A DNA stretch of 64,000 bases from Medicago truncatula (lineage: Eukaryota; Streptophyta; Magnoliopsida; Fabales; Fabaceae), in contig NC_053044.1 of assembly GCF_003473485.1 (NCBI RefSeq), forward strand, positions 56,956,091 to 57,020,090. Direction: 5' to 3'. Shown here in pieces: positions 58,978-64,000 of this stretch. The position numbers and the translations under genes were made by a program. Within the stretch, counting starts at the first letter, position 1. Each line of letters opens with the position of its first letter. The notes beneath the pieces were generated by a model. The model saw only the letters and a program-made list of their open reading frames with translations. It was not told the DNA's origin and searched no databases.

Positions 58978-59476
58978 GGGTTAAATATGTTTTTGGTCCC
59001 TATAAATATATCAACTTTTCGTTTTAGTCTCTCTAAAAAATTTCTTCAACTTTCAGTCCCTCAAAATTTTTTCATCTTCACTTTTGATCACTCTCTTAAT
59101 GTAAACTCATGTAGAATACATATTTTTAAATAAAATTGTGCAGAAAAATGCATAATATTATAAGAAATTCTCCCAAAAAAAATTAGAATTTTTTAACAAA
59201 ACATGAATTTAATATGAATTTTTATATGTTTGACGGTTAAAAATTCATAATTAATTTATGTTTTGTTAAAAAATTCTAATTTTTTGGGGTAATATTTTTT
59301 ACAATATTCTACACATTTCTGCATAATTTCATTAAAAAAATACAAAAATTAACTTAAAAATAGGGACCAAAAGTAGTGATTGAAAATTTTATAGGGACTA
59401 AAAGTTGAAGGAAAAATTTAGAGGGACTAAAACGAAAAGTTGGTATATTTATAGGGACCAAAAACATATTTAACCC
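58978..59476. mobile_element. Fold-back element copy 2, 499 bp
   Basis: Ends GGGTTAAATATGTTTTTGGT and accaaaaacatatttaaccc, with long internal complementarity. Flanks taaaactaa (58969-58977) and taagactaa (59477-59485) form a 9-bp duplication with one mismatch. Same family as 47133-47619. Confidence 0.88.
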
Positions 59477-59622
59477 TAAGACTAAAAATAATATCAAAGA
59501 CAATGCAAGACTTTTGTTATATGTAATGTGGTACCAACTACAATGTCTATAAGTCTATTGATAGGCACAAAGAGTGCTTATTTCGTGCAATTTCAGTAGT
59601 AATGATGCTTAAGTGGGGCAAA

Positions 59623-60272
59623 GTTATTATGCATAAGCCATTTTCTTATGCACCCTGCATAAACACTTCACAACCATCAGATTTGATCGCACTCTCACAA
59701 TCTGATCGCACACACGCAGAAGCTAATCGTAGCTCCGACGCCGACGTGATTCTCACCCTTGCTCGCCGCTCCGACGTGATTTATCCGGCCAGGTTCACGA
59801 CGACGTGATTTCACCGGCGAGGTTGCACAGATTTCTCCAGCGATTCTGTTTTCCGACGGTTCTGTTTTCCAACTGCACCCTGTTTTCCAATTTCTCAAGC
59901 GATTCTCCAATTGCACCCTGTTTTCCGGCGGTTCTATTTCCAATTTCTCCAGCGATTCTGTTTTCCAGCGGTTCTGTTTCCAATATCACCGGCGAAGCTC
60001 ATCGTACCTTTATATAGTACTGATTTTCGACAGTTCTGTTTTCAATTGCATCCTGCTGGATCAAAGAAAACCATTAAGTACATCTAATGGTTTTGGAGTA
60101 CAACTCACAGAAACCATTTCCACAGCAAAATGGTTTCGGAATACAACTCACAGAAACCATTTCCACATCAAAATGGTTTTGGAGTCCAACTCACATAAAC
60201 CATTTCCACTGCAAAATGGTTAATGAGCTGGGATTTATGCAGGGTGCATAAGGATTCCTTATGCATGATAAC
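59623..60272. mobile_element. Unclassified TIR element with internal repeats, 650 bp
   Basis: Left end GTTATTATGCATAAG...CTTATGCACCCTGCATAAA; right end, reverse-complemented, GTTATCATGCATAAG...CTTATGCACCCTGCATAAA: TIRs of about 40 bp with a variable centre. The interior has repeated cgattctgttttccagcggt-type units (59830-60000) and a 43-bp tandem repeat (60087-60215). The words gcttaagtggggca and gcttaagtgtggca lie just outside on either side. No transposase. Confidence 0.7.
60087..60215. repeat. 43-bp tandem repeat, three copies
   Basis: Copies start at 60087, 60130 and 60173, each with atggtttYggaRtMcaactc then aaaccatttccac; atggtt at the end starts a fourth. Every copy includes an inverted pair aaaccatt/aatggttt. 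Confidence 0.92.
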
Positions 60273-60520
60273 TGCACCCGCTTAAGTGTGGCAATTATAC
60301 GAGACCATTGGATTATACATAGTGTAGCAACAATAATTTATGATCACGAGCCTGTTAATCGTAATGACCCGTTACTGACAACCGCATCAGACTACGTTCC
60401 AACACTTGTGATTTTTGAGCTTTCAACAACACTTTATAGCGACGGTTTCGCCCCTTTGACAGTACTTATGAAGTGTTACAATTTTATTTTCCACTATTTT
60501 TGCATTGTAGAAAGCATTCG

Positions 60521-61149
60521 TTGTCACAAATCCAATCTTGATTGTCTCCATCATATATAATTCTACCATTTCTTCATATTATCTTGATTCATCATATTTG
60601 TTGGAAATCAAGTGCGAGTGATTATGTCCCACATTGACTAGAAATAGAGAAAATGTTGGATATATAAGAGAGGAGACCCATAAACCCGTTACCTTAAGGT
60701 TTTGGGTAAGAGTGTGGTGTCTCTCTCATAACGGATCCTAGATGTTTAGTATTTGCCGCTCCTAACGATATCCAAACTGGTATCAGAGCCCTGGTAAGGC
60801 TCGATGGAGTGATGTGGGTGAGCACACTTGAGGGGTTGTCACAAATCCAATCTTGATTGTCTCCATCATATATAATTCTACCATTTCTTCATATTATCTT
60901 GATTCATCATATTTGTTGGAAATCAAGTGCGAGTGATTATGTCCCACATTGACTAGAAATAGAGAAAATGTTGGATATATAAGAGAGGAGACCCATAAAC
61001 CCGTTACCTTAAGGTTTTGGGTAAGAGTGTGGTGTCTCTCTCATAACGGATCCTAGATGTTTAGTATTTGCCGCTCCTAACGATATCCAAACTGGTATCA
61101 GAGCCCTGGTAAGGCTCGATGGAGTGATGTGGGTGAGCACACTTGAGGG
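60521..61149. repeat. 315-bp tandem duplication carrying a copia/TRIM LTR end and PBS
   Basis: 60521-60834 and 60836-61149 look identical. Each has an LTR-like stretch (gtcccacattgactagaaat ... gtgtggtgtctctctcataa) and the iMet-type primer binding site tggtatcagagccctgg. A third, partial and diverged copy of the LTR part follows at about 61149-61290 (taagagtgtggtgtctctct). Confidence 0.92.
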
Positions 61150-61600
61150 AGGCCCATAAACCCGATCAGCCTAGTGATGTCTTGAGGGAGACCCATAAAC
61201 CCATTGACTTAAGATTTTAGGTAAGAGTGTGGTGTCTCTCTCATAGCGGGTCCTAGACGTTTAGCTCATTGCCTCTCTAGACTCCCGAACACTATTTGAA
61301 ATTAAACATAAAATAGTAAAATACTCATAAAAAATATAATTAAAACTAGTAATTTATTTAAGATAACATATTAATAAAGGGAATTGCTAAGTATCGTGAG
61401 AGATTATCTCACGATGATTTCAAGACCACGCTTTTGCGATCCAGTTCGGGATAAATCCTGTCTGGATGAATAACATTGACCATTAATAAAATAGTTTAAT
61501 AATCAAGTTATTAGCGGTTCAGCTATATGTGACTAAAAATATTGATCTCACCATCACTGATCACATTGTATTAATCAGAGTGTGTAATTGAAAGAAAAAG

Positions 61601-62661
61601 TGTTGTGAAAGTGATTCATAATTGGATTTCTGGAAGTGCAAAATCGGGGCCCGAATTGGACTTATCGGTGGTCGATTTTTGACTTGTTTTTCAACCTTTC
61701 TATGCGGCTATTTTCATTGGCTGAAGGGTGCAAATCGGCGCCCGATTTCGCGCAGTGGGAAAAAAGGAAACGTATTTTTGGGCTGAAATATGTTCCAATT
61801 TTATGAGGGATACTTTTACTATAAATATAGACCTTGTATCAGAGTAAACCTTGAGATAGAGGGGATGAAACAAGGGTTTATAAGTCAACAAGAAAACTAG
61901 GGGTTGTATAGAGTTTTCTCTTGGCAACAAACACTAGGGTTGAAGTTGATTCACCTTGGGAAACACTATTAGGATTGAGTCTCTTGGTCATGAGAATAGA
62001 TTGAGATTTTGAGTAGAATTAGGCAAGAGACTTATTCTTGTAACCCGTTGATATTTCTTTTGTAAAGTTACTCATCATTATAGTGGAATGGAGGGTTGCT
62101 CTCTCCCACAAACTAGGTCAGTATTGGACCGAATTGGGTAAGCTAATTTCGTGTGTTCTCTCCTTTCTTTCTCTCGTTGTTTTCTATTTTTGCTTGTGTT
62201 TATAATTCTTCCCACGTTGATATTGGTTGCTTGATTATTTTGCTCCACACATAAAGTATTTTATTGGTGTGATTTTCATCGAATTCACAACAATTGGTAC
62301 CTACCGTGGGGCAAGGATCAAAGGATAATCAAGTACCATGGATTCGAAGTAGGATATTGAGAAGTTTACCGGAGATAATGATTTTGGGTTATGGAAGGTA
62401 AAGATGGAAGCGATTTTAATACAACAAAAGTGTGAGAAAACTTTGAAGGGTGAAGGTGCGTTATTAGTGACCATATCACGAGCGGAGATGACCGAGATGG
62501 TGGACAAGGTCAGGAGTGCCATTGTCTTGTGCTTCGATGATAAAGTTTTGAGAGATGTAGATAAGGAATCAACCGCGGCATCGATGTGGTCAAAATTGAA
62601 GTCTTTGTATATGACAAAGTCTTTACCTCATCGGCAATTTCTAAAGCAAGAACTCTACTAA
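61601..62661 (+). mobile_element. Truncated copia retrotransposon (LTR plus gag start)
   Basis: LTR 61601-62292 (692 bp, TGTTGTGAA...TTCACAACA), homologous to the solo LTR at 55560. The internal region starts 62293 with attggtacctaccgtggggc, not an obvious iMet site. The gag start follows. Similarity stops at about 62661 and there is no pol or second LTR. Confidence 0.8.
62338..62661 (+). pseudogene. Copia gag N-terminal fragment
   Basis: MDSK, a TAG at codon 5, then DIEKFTGDNDFGLWKVKMEA, VDKVRSAIVLCFDDKVLRDV, ASMWSKLKSLYMTKSL and a stop at LKQELY. This is the UBN2-type gag of plant copia elements. The nonsense codon and loss of everything downstream make it dead. Confidence 0.85.
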
Positions 62662-63395
62662 AAAAATTCTCTCAAAATTTCAAACCCCTTTCTCTCTTCC
62701 TTCACTTTATTTTCCCTCTTTTGTCTTCTTCCTCACCTATAGACTTTTTTAAAAACATGGGAAGAATAATCATCCGATCCAATATTGATGTTTTTTTTTA
62801 ATCTTTTTGGTTAAAAAAACATGTAATTAGAGACACATGACAAATACATGGAGACGATATGATAATATGCTATTAATTAATATCTCTTTATAAGGTACAA
62901 TTCAATTAAACATATTTATCCATTTGTAATGCATTCAAACAACATATTTGTTGCATTGATGCTAGCATTTTATAATTAACTACATATATATTTGATATTA
63001 GGGATAACAAACAACATATTTGTTGCATTAATATACATAATAATTTTTTTTGAGATCATTAATATACATAATTTGATATTAGGTATAACAAACTACCTAT
63101 ATATTTATAATTTATAATTAATTTTCTCTCCGTGCGTTTGCACGGGTGTAACCACGAGTGTAAAGCAATCTCAAGAGTACACTACACTATGCTTGCTCTT
63201 GTGATCAACTCGGAGGTCCCACACACACAAATATAGGGTATCGTACATTATAAGTTATGGTACATGTTGGCGCTTCTAAGTGAATCTTGCATTCCAGTAA
63301 TATTGTACATGGCTTATCATGTTATATAGAGAGGGTGGTGACTTTCCATGCAAAACGCACAAAAAAATAAACATATAATCATGAGTGGGAGAATT
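62662..63395. other. Intergenic, promoter side of the MFS-like gene
   Basis: AT-rich. A hairpin ccgtgc-gttt-gcacgg lies at about 63133-63148. Several repeats of aacaaacaacatatttgttg type occur at 62935-63030. No gene. Confidence 0.4.
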
Positions 63396-63566
63396 ATGGA
63401 GAAATTGAATATGTATGGGTTGAGCCATCTCTTCATGACTGTCTTTCTTCATAACTTATCGACATTCATGGTGCAACCAGCAATCACCGATGTAACAATG
63501 GCTGCTCTTTGTCCCGGACAAGATGAATGCTCAATTGCCATCTATCTCACTGGTTTTCAACAAGCG
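63396..63566 (+). CDS. Probable MFS transporter (HIAT1/TetA-like), first exon only
   Basis: 57 residues from MEKLNMYGLSHLFMTVFLHN to IYLTGFQQA, ending at a good donor (GCG|GTACGT) in phase 0; later exons lie beyond the window. A first transmembrane helix (about residues 8-25) is followed by MVQPAITDVTMAALCPG and SIAIYLTGFQQA, which I recognise as the N-terminus of plant major-facilitator proteins called hippocampus-abundant-transcript-like, related to TetA-type antiporters. The substrate is unknown. An alternative start five codons upstream (MSGRIMEK) exists. Whether the rest of the gene is intact cannot be seen. Confidence 0.7.
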
Positions 63567-64000
63567 GTACGTTATATAGTTTCACCAATATATCTCAATA
63601 TTTTGCATTCATTCAGTAAATTAACTGCATATAATAATGCATGTTCCTGCCAACTGAGCATAAACTATGGTGCTCATAAGACGTATTGTGTCATTTCTTG
63701 TATATGCTTTAAGCATTTGATCAAACTAGCCTATTCCCTTTATTATTTTGGAGAATCTAAATTTGTGTATTAACAATAAGCACTCCCGTAATCTAGAGTT
63801 TAACTGGACATTTTTTTTAATGGAAGTTTGATTGGATATTTATTCATCATCTAATTAATAATATATATAATATTATGTTATTTTATATTTAATTATTTTA
63901 AAATAGATTTAAATTTTAAATAGTTTTGTACACTCGATATCCATCCATATGACCATATCCAACAAAACTCTAAATTATTAAAGAATTATTTCATAATCTT
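63567..64000. other. Presumed first intron of the MFS-like gene
   Basis: AT-rich; no second exon recognised before the window ends. Confidence 0.5.

Noticed and set aside
59695-60017. Overlapping frames with repeated ENR-type or FSNCTLFS-type residues
   Set aside because: They come from the tandem repeats inside the TIR element at 59623-60272 and are open in several frames.
63567-63773. Continuation of the MFS-like reading frame past 63566
   Set aside because: Similarity to the transporter stops exactly at a GT donor; the rest is intron read-through.
1-64000. CRISPR arrays, bacterial operons, phage genes
   Set aside because: The tandem repeats seen have no CRISPR-like unit spacing, and all genes are plant-type with spliceosomal introns.

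Overview
The window is plant nuclear DNA. Genes are split by GT-AG introns, intergenic DNA is AT-rich, and transposons of nearly every plant class are nested in each other. A syringolide-induced-protein homologue, an intact SMT2-type sterol methyltransferase and SINE and fold-back families of a familiar legume type point to a papilionoid legume, most likely Medicago or a close relative. That placement is inference; no database was searched.

Host genes are few. They are a seven-exon prolyl 4-hydroxylase (11986-15206, minus), an intronless P-class PPR protein (27584-29176, plus), a syringolide-induced-protein-like gene (43074-43811, plus), an intronless 24-methylenesterol C-methyltransferase 2 (51247-52329, minus), and the first exon of a probable MFS transporter that runs off the right edge (63396-63566, plus).

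Layout. 1-1731 is the right part of a mariner-like element with a dead DD39D transposase. About 2193-11145 is a degenerate Helitron with RPA, Rep and PIF1-like helicase remnants. 11146-15426 is the prolyl hydroxylase locus, with a copia fragment in intron 2. 15427-24181 holds two minus-strand Helitrons lying head to tail (a 3' end almost touching the next 5' end), one of them interrupted by a Harbinger-type MITE. 24182-27583 carries Stowaway-like MITEs and an unresolved repeat region. 27584-30660 is the PPR gene followed by a tandemly duplicated non-coding segment. 33045-41361 carries a MULE-type fold-back MITE and, 53 bp away, a complete 7.9-kb Mutator-like element with 151-bp TIRs, a 10-bp target duplication and a four-exon FAR1-type transposase. 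That element also contains a LINE-type RNase H fragment split by a 2.1-kb solo LTR. 41881-64000 mixes TRIM-like and copia LTR remnants, a LINE fragment, SINEs, two members of a 0.5-kb fold-back family, hAT-like elements, a perfect 37-bp-arm palindrome, and the three remaining host genes.

There is no operon-like cooperation. The biological story is the transposon stratigraphy: who inserted into whom can be read from target-site duplications. The strongest candidates for something worth describing are the complete MULE with open transposase, the head-to-tail Helitron pair, and the prolyl hydroxylase gene boxed in by Helitrons on both sides.
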